From contig OX465587.1 in NCBI GenBank assembly GCA_950022655.1, forward strand, positions 34,103,716 to 34,167,715: DNA of 64,000 nt. Reading direction: 5' to 3'. The position numbers and the translations under genes were made by a program. The notes below the pieces were generated by a model, which ran no database searches, was not told the DNA's origin, and saw only the letters and a program-made list of their open reading frames with translations. Positions 1-10,616 of the stretch are shown one piece after another (within the stretch, counting starts at the first letter, position 1; every line of letters starts with the position of its first letter). The DNA comes from Alentia gelatinosa (taxonomy: Eukaryota > Annelida > Polychaeta > Phyllodocida > Polynoidae).

Positions 1-812
1 CCTCCCCCCCCCCTCCACCTCCTCCCGCACCCTCCGCCTGTTCCTGGCAAGTCGCCACAATTGCCAGCAATTAAGTCGGGCGCCATGATGCTTTGTGAGG
101 TGCTTGTCTCAGAGCCTTAAACAAATCGCTTGTCTTCGGAACAGAGAACGAGGTTTCTGTTTTTCATATCCCTCACCCACATCCCGGCCCAGGTTGAGAA
201 ACTCCGAGCAGCTCCGAGCGGCTCGTAGCAGCTCCCAGCAGTTCCCGACAGATAGTAGAACTGGTCTACGATCTCTCTCTTGACCTATCACATTGTTTTC
301 TATGCACAGAGATCAGACATCAAAATTGTCCATTTTTATTGGTAACAAACCTACTGAATTGAAACAGCCTCCATTTTGTAGTTGCTCCCTCCTATCCTGA
401 TTTTTACGGTATAGCTGTCATGTGGGGAATTACCCTTATTATTGCTTCTTTTAAAAAAACACCTGTTTATTTATATTGGAGGTTAACGGTGGGCTAGCAA
501 TCAGCCTCTTTCCACGTAGCTCCATTCTTGTTCCTAACCTGCCCGCATGGTGGCAGAGCGCTCTGAGATATCAGAGATATTGGCTTGGGTTTCAGCAGCC
601 AATCATAGTGCAGAGTGCATAAACTCAACCTGCAGCGAGTTACCCCTGTGGATTGTATGTAAACTCCTCCAGTAAATAAGCCTCTCCAGTAAATCGGTCT
701 CCTCTTCACTCATGGTAGTACCTAGTACTCCTGTGTTCACGTTCAGACTCTCATACTTCTATGGTCTACACCTGGGAAATCTGGGCCTCTGATGACTGGC
801 AGTTTCCGCATA
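1..812. other. Non-coding, with a stray satellite fragment at about 180-290
   Basis: It begins with a C-rich tract. At about 190-250 there is a run of degenerate CTCCGAGCAG-type decamers related to the 1.6-2.4 kb satellite. The rest (300-812) shows no gene, tandem repeat or recognised element. Confidence 0.5.
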
Positions 813-1115
813 TTATCGTAAAACTGGATGAGTTTAATCCTGGCCACCGTATGCCACGACTGGATTTTGGCATAGTGATTTCATGAGGCGAAGCCGAGTG
901 AAGTCCAGACCCAAAACTTTAAGAGTGGCATGCGGTGGCCAAGATTAAAACGAATCAGGTTTTGATTTTATCCTACCCCGTCTCCTTGATTTTGGAATAT
1001 TACGTGATAACAATTCTGAATGCCACTAGTGGCAGATAAAACTCTGTATGCCAGTCAGCGTGGCATACGGAAACTCAATGTTAAGCCTATGGGGTTTATA
1101 TTAGGGGTAGGATAA
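813..1115 (-). mobile_element. PAL-B palindromic element, copy B1
   Basis: Bounded by TTATCGTAAAACTGG and TAGGGGTAGGATAA. It has two adjacent imperfect palindromes. The first (about 820-985) is a hairpin with arms containing CACCGTATGCCAC and GTGGCATGCGGTGG and the conserved tip GAGGCGAAGCCGAGTGA at about 885. The second contains TGCCACTAGTGGCA and a CTCAATGTTAAGCCTATGG box. It is the reverse-orientation partner of the copy at 24.1 kb. No ORF; probably a non-autonomous DNA or foldback element. Confidence 0.75.
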
Positions 1116-1559
1116 AAATTATTATTATATGAAAATCACATGTTTTTATGTTTTTGTCTTTGCTCATATGCTTGAGTATGTATCATCATCATGTATGTCA
1201 TGCATGTGAAAAATATGTATTGATCTAATATTAACATCTCGATGTATGATACTATGCATGGACTAAATGTAAATTATCGTTGGAACTGAAAGCGGTGTTG
1301 CTCAAATAATGTATTTATTCAATTCACAGTGATAACTAACATACTGGTGTCTCCCTGAACACAGAAAGCAATATAGCTGTATAAGGGAGGTGTCAAACCG
1401 CGACGTTTTGTCAGCGAACCCACCTGAATAAAAAAGAGAAAGGCTTTAGATAGTGATAGAGTTGGGCATTACCAGAAGTCGCTGGCCAGCCCATTCCTCC
1501 TCTTGTAAGTATGATAGGACATATTGAACGTTATACTACCCAAACAAATCTAACTTACC
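1116..1559. other. AT-rich spacer with a satellite fragment near 1450-1500
   Basis: Mostly AT-rich with no gene. At 1449-1500 a piece reading GTGATAGAGTTG then GCTGGCCAGCCCATTCCTCC matches one part of the roughly 130-bp satellite that follows. Confidence 0.5.
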
Positions 1560-2395
1560 CCTCCTAGCACCTCCAAGCAATACTGAATGGTGCCAAGCTA
1601 CAGTTCTGAGCAGCTTTGAGCAGCACTGAGTAGTTCTGAGCAACACTGAACAGCTTCAAGCAACTGCGAGTCATTCTGAGCAGTTGTGAGGGGCTCCGAG
1701 CAGTTCTGTGCAGCTCATGACAGATGGTCATGGAGTTGGTCTTTGCTGCAGGTTTTTGGCTGTCCAATTCCTCCCCAAATCTGCACTGAAGTCTCAGAGT
1801 GGCCCAAACATCTCTGAGCATTGCCAAGCAGTTCCGAGTAGCTCCAAGTATTGACAGACAGTGATAGAGTTGTTTATTTCTGCAGGTTTTTGGTCGGCCA
1901 ATTCCTAGCACAAACTGCCCTGAAGTATCAAAGTGGCCCAAACATCTCTGAGCATTGCTAAGCAGTTCCGAGTAAGTCTGAGTACTGACAGACAGGGAAA
2001 AGTTTGTTCATTTCTGCAGGTTGCTGGCTTGCCAATTCCTAGCGCAAATTGCCCCAAATTCTCAGAGTAGTCCAAACATCTCTGAGCTGATCCGAGAAGC
2101 TCCGAGTAGTGACAGACAGTGATAGAGTTGTTCTTTTCTGCTGGTTGCTTTCTGGCCAATTCCTCCCCAAATCTACCCTGAAGTCTTAGAGTGGTCCAAA
2201 CATCTCTGAGCAGTTTTGGACAGTTCCGAGTGGTGACAGACAGTGACAGAGCTGTTCATTTCTGCAGGTTGCCGGCTGGCAAATTCCTCCCCGAAACTGC
2301 CCCAAATACTCACAGTGGTCCAAACTGCGAGCTCTGACCAGAGAAAGAGTATGCCGGAGGTAGTCTTTACTGCAGGTCAAGGCCAAGGGATCCGA
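1560..2395. repeat. Degenerate satellite, unit about 125-135 bp, about five to six copies
   Basis: Successive units carry GACAGACAGTGATAGAG, TTCATTTCTGCAGG, TGGCCAATTCCTCCCCAAA, GAGTGGTCCAAACATCTCTGAGC and CAGTTCCGAG. The TTTCTGCAGG landmark recurs near 1745, 1880, 2013, 2138 and 2262. The first 150 bp is the CTCCGAGCAG/CTCTGAGCAG decamer part of the unit expanded on its own. Minus-strand frames here are repeat translations and not genes. Confidence 0.8.
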
Positions 2396-3045
2396 TTGAA
2401 ACCAGCTACCGATGTTTAGCTGACAGATTTGCCCGCTTTACAGTGTCATATTTGATGTATCATGGCTATCATTATACGAGTCTTGTACTGCAACTATATG
2501 ATACAATAAAATAAATGCTTTTTAAAAAAAGGAAGCTCGTCGACTGGTCTTGTCCTCCTGTGAGCAGCTCTGAACAGCTTGGAGTGGCGCCAAACTACTC
2601 CGAGCAGCTCCGAGCAGCTCCGAGCGGCTCCGAGCAGTGACAGAGGGTGATGGAGACGATCATTAGCGGAGGTCGCTGGCCGGTCTATTCCTCCTGGCAG
2701 CAGACAGCGCCATTCGTTGTCTTCCCCCCTTGTTCACCTCCCTCCTCCTGCGCTAAGCCCTCCTCCTCACGCTCCTTCAGTGCGCAGTCTCTCTCTCCGC
2801 GTTTTTACACACAGCACCGATTGCTCACACTTGATGGCATAATCGCCGTTTGTGGTTTATCGCCTGCGATGTAGACTTTAATGGGGTCGTGTATTATGTG
2901 ATAAAACAAAGCACGCCATGTAGAAATAATACTACATGTAGAAATAATACTATATTTGTGATTGCGAAGCTTCTGAACCACCAGCTTTCATTCAGGATTA
3001 CGTGGCTTTAAGTTTATTATTACTGTATCAATAAAAGCTAAGAAG
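2396..3045. other. Non-coding spacer with one more satellite fragment at about 2560-2700
   Basis: 2560-2645 repeats CTCCGAGCAG several times, followed by GGTCGCTGGCCGGTCTATTCCTCC, a diverged part of the unit described at 1560-2395. No gene is visible in the remainder. Confidence 0.5.
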
Positions 3046-3158
3046 AAAGGGAGTTTTGGCTCCGGATTTCATTCGGCTCCGAAAGCTCAACGCCAAACTC
3101 CAGTGATCGCATACGGGAGCCAAGATTAGAATTCATCCAGTGTTACGATAATACTGCA
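3046..3158 (+). mobile_element. PAL-B fragment (hairpin right half)
   Basis: It matches the end of the B2 copy: TTTTGGCTC, ATTCGGCTCCG as a decayed tip, GCCAAACTCCAGT, CGCATACGG, CAAGATTA, CATCCAGT and TTACGATAAT in the same order as 24254-24357. The remainder of the element is missing. Confidence 0.6.
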
Positions 3159-3164
3159 GAGGGT

Positions 3165-3270
3165 GCACCACTGACACCTACCGACACAACCTACTGTGCC
3201 TCTGTCACCCGACACTGCCACCCACCACTGCCACCCACCACTGCCCGACCACCGTCCACCGCCCAATACC

Positions 3271-3301
<31 letters not shown>

Positions 3302-3910
3302 TCCACCACCCACCAATAACCATCTCTCACCACCACCATCCCCCATTTACCATCACAACCCACCAACCATCTCTCAAAACCCCCCACCACACACACCATT
3401 CACCACCCACTACAACCACCATCCACCACCCACTACAACCACCATCTCCCACCAAACATCCCCCACCACAACCACTACCCACCACAACATTTCCCACCAC
3501 CCACTATCTCCCATCACCCACCACACCCACCATTCACCACCCACCACAACCATCTCACACCACAACATCTCTTACCACCCACCACTTACCACAACCATCT
3601 CCCACCACCCACTATCTCCCACCACCCACCACCTCCCACCACACCCACCATTCACCACCAAAACCACTATCCACCACCCACTACAACCACCATCTCCCAC
3701 CAAACATCCCCCCAACCAACCACAATCACTACCCACCACCACCCACCACCACCACCACCACCACCACCACCAACCACCCACTGCCCACATCTCCCACCAC
3801 CCTCTACCACAACTACCACCCACCCACCACCCACCACAGCCACCACACACCACAACTACTACCCACCACCACCAACCACCACCCACCACCGCCGTCGCCG
3901 CCACAGTCCG
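3165..3910 (+). repeat. CCA/CCACAA-rich low-complexity tract, about 0.75 kb
   Basis: The plus strand is nearly free of G and consists of CCACC, CCACAA and CACCCA blocks with short (CCA)n runs, e.g. about 3750-3775. Long frames on both strands (Thr/Pro/His-rich or Gly/Trp/Val-rich) follow from composition, so no protein is called. The tract is strongly strand-asymmetric. Confidence 0.85.
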
Positions 3911-4047
3911 CGACACGGAAAAGCTTTTTGCGCGCATCCCGTCACCGACCCGCGCGAGAAGACGCGAGAAGGCGCGAGAAGGACCCAATGGGGCGGCGAG
4001 AGAGTCTGGTGGCCATGTCGTGTGTGTCCTGCCGAGATGGATGAGGT

Positions 4048-4067
4048 GTGGGGGGGGGGGGGGGGGG
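4048..4067 (+). repeat. Poly(G) run
   Basis: A G tract broken by a few bases after ATGAGGTGT. Its length is likely unreliable in assembly. Confidence 0.7.
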
Positions 4068-4166
4068 CGTGGGGGAGTACTGGGGTCCGGTGTCCGAGGT
4101 CTGATGATGATGCTATGTGGGAGGTATATTGTCAGTCTACAAGTCAGGTCACATGGACCAAGAGAA

Positions 4167-4463
4167 TTATAGAGGAAGCCTATGAAAGTTTAGGATCAGA
4201 GCTCGTATCCCATCGAGTTTGAATCGAGTAGTAATTCACAAGGCAAAGCCGCGTGAATTATGTAGCGATTCAAATGAGATAGGATCGAGCTCTGACCCCA
4301 AACTTGAACGGGTTTCAGAATTAATGTCACCCTTCATATTTACTAATGGGTTAACATTTGTGACATAATTCCCCATTAAATATTTTTCCTGAATATCTCA
4401 TGAACATTGGATACGAGTTCTCAATGTTAAGTCTATGGAAAAACAATACCAGGGGTGAGATAA
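4167..4463 (-). mobile_element. PAL-A palindromic element, copy A1 (297 bp)
   Basis: Ends are TTATAGAGGAAG and AGGGGTGAGATAA. The first half is a long hairpin (arms GCTCGTATCCCATCGAGTTTGA versus TCAAATGAGATAGGATCGAGC) with tip TTCACAAGGCAAAGCCGCGTGAA. The second half contains the TTCTCAATGTTAAGTCTATGG box and the terminal ACCAGGGGTGAGATAA. It has the same length as A7 (26535-26831) and the same arm subfamily. Confidence 0.8.
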
Positions 4464-4639
4464 ATGAATATCTGTAATAGCCTCCACAAACGACACCGCT
4501 TTCATAACGATGATGAAAATAGAGTTTAACGTTATTGAGCATGGGAAACACGCTAAGATATGCTGTATACATGTTAGAGAGGTCACATAGACTGTGATTT
4601 TGCTGGAAAAGCCTTTAACTATCTGCGAGCCAGTTCTGT

Positions 4640-4850
4640 GACCTGGTAGGGTACAGCGGACCAGTGTTTGACATACTACAACCCTCCATTGGCAGTTGTA
4701 TAAGTTACTAGTTGTCTGGTTGCTAAGTGGATAACAGCCAATGACCCACTGCCTAGATAAAACCCAAACCTCTTAATTGTCTCTTATATAATTCCATACT
4801 CATTCATCAATAATGAACATAACATTAGCCCCTATTAAAAACGAATACTT
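4640..4850 (-). repeat. Dispersed repeat R4, truncated copy
   Basis: Shares the ordered pieces CAGTGTTTGACATACTAC, ACCCAAACCT..TTAATTG, ATCAATAATGAACAT and AGCCCCTA with 45470-45643. Diverged and shortened. Function unknown. Confidence 0.5.
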
Positions 4851-5030
4851 AGACAAAGATGGTCTGTCGGACATTCAAGGAAAACTGTCTGCTCCGTTGT
4901 AGTATGCGGGAAATGAGGGTGGTCTATTTATAGATCAGGGTTGCCTCGTACTTATAGATACCCAACTTGCCTCCCGAATCATTGAAAATTAGAAAGATTG
5001 AGAAACTTTTACTAAACTGAGACTGGGTAC
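4851..5030. other. No feature seen
   Basis: Ordinary AT-rich sequence without frames, repeats or recognised motifs. Confidence 0.4.
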
Positions 5031-5115
5031 GCCACCTGGGGGACTGTCACCCGGAAGTACTCAGTTACCGCCTTCTTCCGCTAGGGGTCATTGTGTTAGG
5101 CCACCAGGTGGCGTC
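5031..5115. promoter_or_regulatory. Pair of CTCF-like motifs
   Basis: ACGCCACCTGGGGGAC (minus-strand core CCCCCAGGTGGCG, about 5035-5050) and GGCCACCAGGTGGCGTC (about 5099-5115) both fit the CTCF core CCACNAGGTGGC. A third, CGCCAGGTGGCG, lies near 5627. Motif calls by eye; occupancy is unknown. Confidence 0.35.
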
Positions 5116-5555
5116 ACGGTCGTCAGTCTCGGAGTGATTACTAAAAAAAAAAACACCAAAAAAACGGCGGTATAGTCCAAGTGTTAATGTCTGTATGTTC
5201 ACATAATACGTGGTAAATATGACTTTATTATCCTCTCAAATTACGGGATGTTCTGTCTCCTGACTAAAACACCATTACAAATTCTGTAAACGTCCAAATC
5301 TTCAATTTCTTCTGTTTTACCGAAGATTATACTCTAGAGATTTCTGTAAAAAAAAAGATTCTTCATTTGCCTTATGACTTTAACCTCCGCTTGCCAAAAA
5401 GCAATTGCAGCATCTATTGGAACTAAAGATGACACTTTGTAAAATTGCCAAGTAAAGCTGGTTCAGTCATACATATCCCAGAGAGGACTGTACATCTGTA
5501 ACCCCTGTCAAAAAACACACAGAATCCTCCTTCTTTATGTCCCACAATCCCTCAC
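5116..5555. other. No feature seen
   Basis: AT-rich non-coding sequence with an A-tract near 5142-5162. No frame or repeat can be supported. Confidence 0.4.
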
Positions 5556-5835
5556 CACATCCGACCCGCCATCTTCCCGGCGACCCTGGCGCCAGGTAAC
5601 TACTTCCGGGTCAGAGGTCACACTCGCCAGGTGGCGTTGTCATGACAACGTGCCAAACTATCAGTTACCCTGGCAACCTTGGTGGTGGGGGACAAGCCGT
5701 GGGCGCCAAACTAAACGGCGCGATGCTGTCAGAGGTGACCGCTGCCAACCGGGAGGAGGGGGCGGGGCGGAGAAAGGCACACGTTTAATAACGACTGAGT
5801 TATAACTCCGACCCGACCCCCGGGTCGCCAGTCCC
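5556..5835. promoter_or_regulatory. CpG-rich patch with ETS-, YY1- and CTCF-like motifs
   Basis: Contains CGCCATCTTCCCGGCG (YY1-like GCCATCTT), ACTTCCGGGTC (ETS-like), CGCCAGGTGGCG (CTCF-like) and dense CpG. Such patches mark promoters or enhancers in animals, but no exon can be tied to it. Confidence 0.3.
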
Positions 5836-5914
5836 GTTACCATGGTAACAATATTGTCCTTTCCGCTGGGCTGGTTGGGGAAAAGAGGTACGCTTTGTAT
5901 GGAGGCATGGATCT

Positions 5915-6195
5915 CCCTCTCCATCCCCTCCTCTCTCTCTTCCCCTCCTCCCTCTCCCCTCCTCCTCCTCCCCCTGGTCCCCTCCCCTGCTCTGTCTCCC
6001 CTCCTTCCCCCTTCTCCCGCTCCTCCTCCTCCCCTCCTCCCACTCTTCTTCCTCCTCCTCCTCCTTCTCCTCCAACCCCTCCTCCTCCCCCCTCCTCCTC
6101 CTCCTCCCCCTCCCCCTCCATTTCCTCCTCCTCCTCCCTCTCCCCCTCCATCTCCTCCTCCTCCTCCTCCTCCTCCTCCTCCTCCTCCTCCATAG
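5915..6195 (+). repeat. (CCT)n-rich homopyrimidine tract
   Basis: About 280 bp of almost pure C/T on the plus strand, ending in a clean (CTC)n run at about 6150-6190. Frames of Pro/Leu/Ser on one strand and Glu/Gly/Arg on the other are composition artefacts. It has mirror symmetry and could form triplex DNA. Confidence 0.9.
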
Positions 6196-6375
6196 ACACG
6201 CACTGATGCACTCACACATTTAGACACACCTACAAACACCTACCTACACCTATACATACACAAGCACACACTCACACACATTTACACCCATACATTCACT
6301 GACACCTCCAAACAAACACACACATACAAAGAGACACCCAGAAACACACACATACTCACACAAACACACAGAGAC
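6196..6375 (+). repeat. CA-rich microsatellite-like stretch
   Basis: Irregular ACACAC, CACACTCACAC and ACCTACA pieces directly after the CCT tract. Confidence 0.6.
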
Positions 6376-6384
6376 TGTCTCTGA

Positions 6385-6640
6385 GATAAGCGCGCTGCCT
6401 GTCATCCGTACGGCCGCCATTTTGTGTCACGTGATCCTGATTCAACACGTGGCCAACAGACACTTCCGGAATGGCTACTTCCGCCGCGGGCAGTGCGGGC
6501 ATTTCGCTGGTTTGGGTTGTGACTGTTTGCCGTCTGTTTTATCAGAGTCAGTTTGCCGGGCGCTCGGGTCTCTGTCTGTGACATCAGAAAAGGACAGACG
6601 ACATTTTCATGGTAATTGTAAGCAGATACGCGCCACGTCT
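6385..6640. promoter_or_regulatory. CpG-rich patch with YY1-, E-box- and ETS-like motifs
   Basis: Contains GGCCGCCATTTTG (YY1-like), TCACGTGATC (E-box), CACTTCCGGAATGG and TACTTCCGCCGCGG (ETS-like). Candidate promoter or enhancer; no transcript is evident. Confidence 0.3.
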
Positions 6641-6646
6641 ATCGCT

Positions 6647-6667
6647 GCCCCCCCCCCCCCCCCCCAC
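6647..6667 (+). repeat. Poly(C) run
   Basis: C homopolymer interrupted by one A. Length is likely unstable. Confidence 0.7.
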
Positions 6668-6739
6668 CCCCGTCTTCCCACTCAGGCAGCTAGACTGAGA
6701 AGTCCCCAGTGGACTTCGCTATTACGACCACTCTCAGCC

Positions 6740-7127
6740 TTGTAACAGCAAGGTTCTGGGTTCGAATCCCACTCACTGACCTTCTCTTAAAGCTGACTGG
6801 GGTGAGGAGTTAGCTCAGTGGTTTAGGCACTTGACTTGTAATTCCAAGGTCATGGGTTCGAATCCCACTGCAGCCACTCTTCGCCTTTATCCCCAGCAGT
6901 TGTAGATTTACTGCCATATCAGAGGCCAATCGTTCTCATACCATATCTATGTGGTGTGGGAAGTAAAAGAACTCTCACCTCGGTAAATGTGTAGGGGTGA
7001 GATTTCTACCTAAATTCATTACACAGATTTGATCACCACCCCTGTGATGTAAAAGGACCTTGAGAAAGTCTGGTAAGAACCTGTAATGGTTAACTGGAGT
7101 TAAATCAAACCAACAAACAACCAACCA
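6740..7127 (+). mobile_element. tRNA-derived SINE, dimeric head, copy S1
   Basis: The second head (from about 6800) has an A box (TTAGCTCAGTGG) and a B box (GGGTTCGAATCCCACT), then a roughly 270-bp body and a CCAA-rich tail. Before it, 6740-6795 holds a further partial head with its own B box (GGGTTCGAATCCCACT). The flanks repeat: ACGACCACTCTCAGCC (6724-6739) and ACGAACTACTCTCAGCC (7128-7144), a roughly 16-bp target-site duplication that encloses both heads. Pol III transcribed, and mobilised by a LINE in trans. The CCAA tail differs from the poly(A) tail of the LINE in this window. Confidence 0.85.
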
Positions 7128-7227
7128 ACGAACTACTCTCAGCCAAAATGGTCGCATTTGCGAGGTGGTCGCGTTACCGAGAGTATACCCGGTAAAAGAC
7201 CATATATCTTACATAGTGTTACTTATC

Positions 7228-7625
7228 AAACTAGAAGCAAATCGTATGTTCGTCATTGATGAATGAGCGTGAATCTTAAGTAGATAACATTCAAAAGGTT
7301 TAGGTTATATACAGTATATATGAGTCGTTTTCTGTAACCCACTTGCACCCAGTCAACTTGCAATTTTTGCAACTGCCTAAGATCCAAATATATCAAGTAC
7401 CATTGGGTCAAGAGGTATTTCGGTCTCTAGTGATTGGTCATGGCCAGTTGGGCACGCCTCTAAGACACTGAGACACTGACCCTTTGCCCCTTTCTCAATG
7501 TCAAGTGTTAGCCTGCAGATAGTGAAGGGTCAGATTTTGCGTCAACCTCAAAGTCTTTGTGACAAGTCTGACCTCTAGGCAGAGTATATAATCGTGTGGC
7601 CCACGCTCAAAAAGCATTACAAACA
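7228..7625 (+). repeat. Dispersed repeat R4, copy 1
   Basis: Same order of landmarks as 46862-47310: ATGAATGAGCGTG, TCAAAAGGTTTAGGTT, CTGTAACCCACTTGCACC, GTCAACTTGC, GACACTGACCC, ATAGTGAAGGGTCAG. About 400 bp with no ORF. It has TATATAA-like pieces near its end. Class unknown. Confidence 0.7.
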
Positions 7626-8044
7626 ATACATTCAAGAGCATATGATACACAATGATGTAGCATTCATACCATCAAATATCGCTATCGCTGAAATATAGCT
7701 AGGTTATCAAGGATTTGTGACGTGCCGTACTGCCCATATCCTGACGTATCTGTGGGCAAGTCCTGTGAGCAAAAAGATCAGTACTCTAAGGCTATTGTAA
7801 TGTACTAGAATGTGTGTGGACTAAGTTACAAATTTATGAGAAATTATAAAGAAATTATTGATCATTTTATAATGTATTAAGTATTGCAAAACGTTCTGTA
7901 CTGTATTGGGATAGAGTGTTGGGTGAAATCCCGTGCGTCTTCCAGTTGCTGTGTGGTTTATTTTCCACTGAACAATAACACCGACTTTTAGCTGTGACTG
8001 AGCACCTGTATATGGAGATGTGTACTTCTTAATTCTTATATAGG
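7626..8044. other. No feature seen
   Basis: AT-rich spacer without a supported gene or repeat. Confidence 0.4.
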
Positions 8045-8315
8045 CAGTCTGCATTCTGACATTAGAGTCTCTGCAGTTTTATATAGCGGGTCTGCATTTT
8101 TAAATAGACGGTCTGTATTTTTATATAGAGCGTCTGCATTCTTACAAATCGGTCTGCATTCATACATAGATGGTCTGTATTTGTCTTCATTCTAAAAGAA
8201 ATATGTCTGCTTTTTTTTAAACAGAGTGTCTGCATTCCTACATAGAGCTTCTGCACTCTTATATAAAATGTCTGCATTCTAACATTGAGTGTGTGCGTTC
8301 TGACATTAGGGTGTC
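8045..8315 (+). repeat. Minisatellite, unit about 30 bp (GTCTGCATTCTTATATAGAG-like)
   Basis: About nine degenerate units with the core GTCTGCATT followed by ATA-rich filler. The minus-strand frame with repeated RMQTLYIK-like residues is its translation. Confidence 0.8.
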
Positions 8316-8524
8316 TGATGTGCCATCTAGTCATTTTCTGGTCTAATCCTGCGAACGATCCACAGAAGCACCCGGCGAACTACATCGGTTATCAGAGTGG
8401 TTGATCGTCTTACTTTATTCCTCGGCATTTGAGGCATTTGGTGGTTAAAAAGGTGGTGAATTGATACTCGGCAAGTCTGATGGATCGGTCACTTAAGGCC
8501 ATGTTGTCCACAAGTTAGAAATGA

Positions 8525-8840
8525 TTTGTCAGACGTCAGCTGAAAAAAAGAAACATTACTTGTGACAAATGCATCATGGAATTTACTGTATTTCCATTGT
8601 GACTTGAGACTATGTAATTCATTATGGAATTCAGTCTGTTTTCCTTGTAACTTGAGACTATCTAATTAATAAGAGAATTTAGTCTGTTTCCATTGTGACT
8701 TGATACTATGTAATTCATTATGGAATTCAGTCTGTTTTCCTTATGACTGGAGACTATCTAATTAATAAGAGAATTTAGTCTGTTTCCATTGTGACTTGAT
8801 ACTATGTCATGCATCATGGACATTTTTTGTTTCCATCATG
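8525..8840 (+). repeat. Tandem repeat, about 60-bp monomer arranged as a 121-bp dimer
   Basis: Alternating monomers read CTTGAGACTATGTAATTCAT / TATGGAATTCAGTCTGTTTTCC and GAGACTATCTAATTAATAAG / AGAATTTAGTCTGTTTCC. Two full dimers plus part-units are visible. Confidence 0.8.
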
Positions 8841-8929
8841 ACACATACTGGAAAAGGATTCCAAATCTTTTCTTGTCTCGGAATCCTCAGGTTTTTTTCG
8901 TAATTCCCGACGATCCTGTTTATCTGCAT

Positions 8930-9425
8930 GCCTTTAGAGCTTGTTGTCGTCACTGAAGGCGAAGGTCACCGCTGCTGAGGGCGACGGCAGGGCAAGCTGA
9001 CGTGATGACGTCACGTAAACGACGAGTGACGTCACCGACGTTAAGGGCAGACGACTTCCCCATCGTGCCTCGCGCGCTAAAAGCCGATCTGTGTTCGGGA
9101 CGCGGGGTTCGTAATCCAATCAGCACGGGGTCCCACCTAATTGCACCTCCATCTGGCGGAACGCCGGCGAACCACGATGATGAGGTCAGTTAACGACGAT
9201 CGTCGGCCATGATGACGTCAGAGCCAGCTTCCGGTCGCCGCGAGCTTCCCGCCAATGACGCCAGGTGTCCTTAGCGGCGATTTACGACGCGCGCTGATTG
9301 GCTGTTGTGTTGTGACGTCACGGCGTCTATGTATTTACGGGCTCGTCAGTGACGTCATTGGCGTCCCGTGGGAACGACGCCGCGTCCATATAGAGGGCGC
9401 TGATGGTGTTGTTCAGGTTTAACGC
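8930..9425. promoter_or_regulatory. CpG-rich patch with many CRE-like TGACGTCA sites
   Basis: At least six TGACGTCA or TGACGTCAC matches (e.g. about 9003, 9026, 9211, 9313 and 9350), plus CTTCCGG and CGCGC clusters. The dense CRE cores suggest a CREB/ATF-type regulatory region. No coding exon was identified downstream on either strand. Confidence 0.35.
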
Positions 9426-10263
9426 TGAGAATTACGACGTGCGTGTCTGTAACAGCCTAACGAGACCTTTAGTCTGTTAATCACGCTGTAAACTCCACAC
9501 GACCGACATCTATAGAGCCCCACACCACAGCTTAGACCTGCCACTGGACGTAATATAGTAACCAAACAGGGGAAATGTGATATAAACCTCTCTACTTCAA
9601 TTAAATCTAAACAAGGCAAACGTATTCTATACAATGACGAGGTAGATGGGAAAGCTATCATTCTGTTAAAGCTGTATCATTGTTGTTTATACTGTGGCAA
9701 GATTTTTACCATTTTCCATTGAGGTATTTATTTGCACGAATGGGGATTTCTACTATTTCCTGTTTATGAACAGTGCATTTTTCTAAACACAAAAGTCAAA
9801 GCAACTATATTTTCCTATTTCATTTCTAGGAAAAATACAATACATGAACTCAAATACATCCCAGTGATACAGGTTCATAGGAGAGCCATGTTCTCAGATG
9901 AAACTAAACGACTGTGTCTGAAATACGCAGTTGTACAAGTACACTAATACCATGTAGGCATGAGAATTTTCAAATGCGAATTTACCTCTATTTGGACACC
10001 GATGAAGCCATTTACCACTGGCCGACTATTCGCCACCGATCTGCAGTCGGGAACTACCGACGCCAGATGGGTGAATGGAAACAGACATGCAGAGATGTGT
10101 TCTCCGATGGTTTAATCGGGTTGAATCAGTAACAAATGTTGTCAATGTACAACACTCTTCGTACTGCAACCTGACTGGTCAACGGTGGGTCAGGCCTGAT
10201 GTTGGCAGAACTGATCTTATAGAACAAGGGGCAATTGTGCCTGTTATAGTGGCGTCCGACCCT
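9426..10263. other. Non-coding; short R5-like fragment near 9705-9800
   Basis: 9705-9800 (TTTTCCATTGAGGTATTTATT, ATTTCCTGTTTATGAAC, AAAAGTCAAAG) resembles part of repeat R5 at 27.8 kb. Small frames at 9732-10341 lack recognisable domains and are not called. Confidence 0.4.
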
Positions 10264-10616
10264 TTATCTCACCCCTGGTACAAGTTTAGCCATATAAATA
10301 ACATTAGGAAAAAATACTCAACAATCACCCCCGTAAAGTGACAATACTATGCCACGGCCGTGGGATAGTGAATGTGAGATGACGTCATCTACATTTACTA
10401 AGTATAGTCTAATTATTCTGATATTCTGATGCTATCTAATGTCATAGAAAGGGGTGAGATAAATCGAGAACTGCACTTGAATAGTAAAATACACAATGTT
10501 CCACTCATTTGTATGGGCCATAATCATCACTCGGCTTCGCCTCGATGACGTATGGGGCCCATCCAAACTCGTAGCGTATTGTGTATTTATATGATCTTCA
10601 AAGCAGTTCTATATAA
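10264..10616 (+). mobile_element. PAL-A palindromic element, copy A2 (353 bp)
   Basis: Starts TTATCTCACCCCTGGTAC and ends GCAGTTCTATATAA. It has a terminal box with TAACATTAGG, a central ATGCCACGGCCGTGG palindrome, AAAGGGGTGAGATAA, then a hairpin (AAATACACAAT .. ATTGTGTATTT; TATGGGCC .. GGCCCAT) with tip TCACTCGGCTTCGCCTCGA. It has the same length and order, in opposite orientation, as the copy at 62544-62896. Confidence 0.85.

Noticed and set aside
3196..4044. 282-aa Thr/Pro/His-rich open frame
   Set aside because: It is the translation of the CCA-rich tract; the opposite strand is equally open.
5661..6239. Gly/Arg/Glu-rich frames up to 192 aa on the minus strand
   Set aside because: Produced by the (CCT)n tract; three overlapping frames are open at once.
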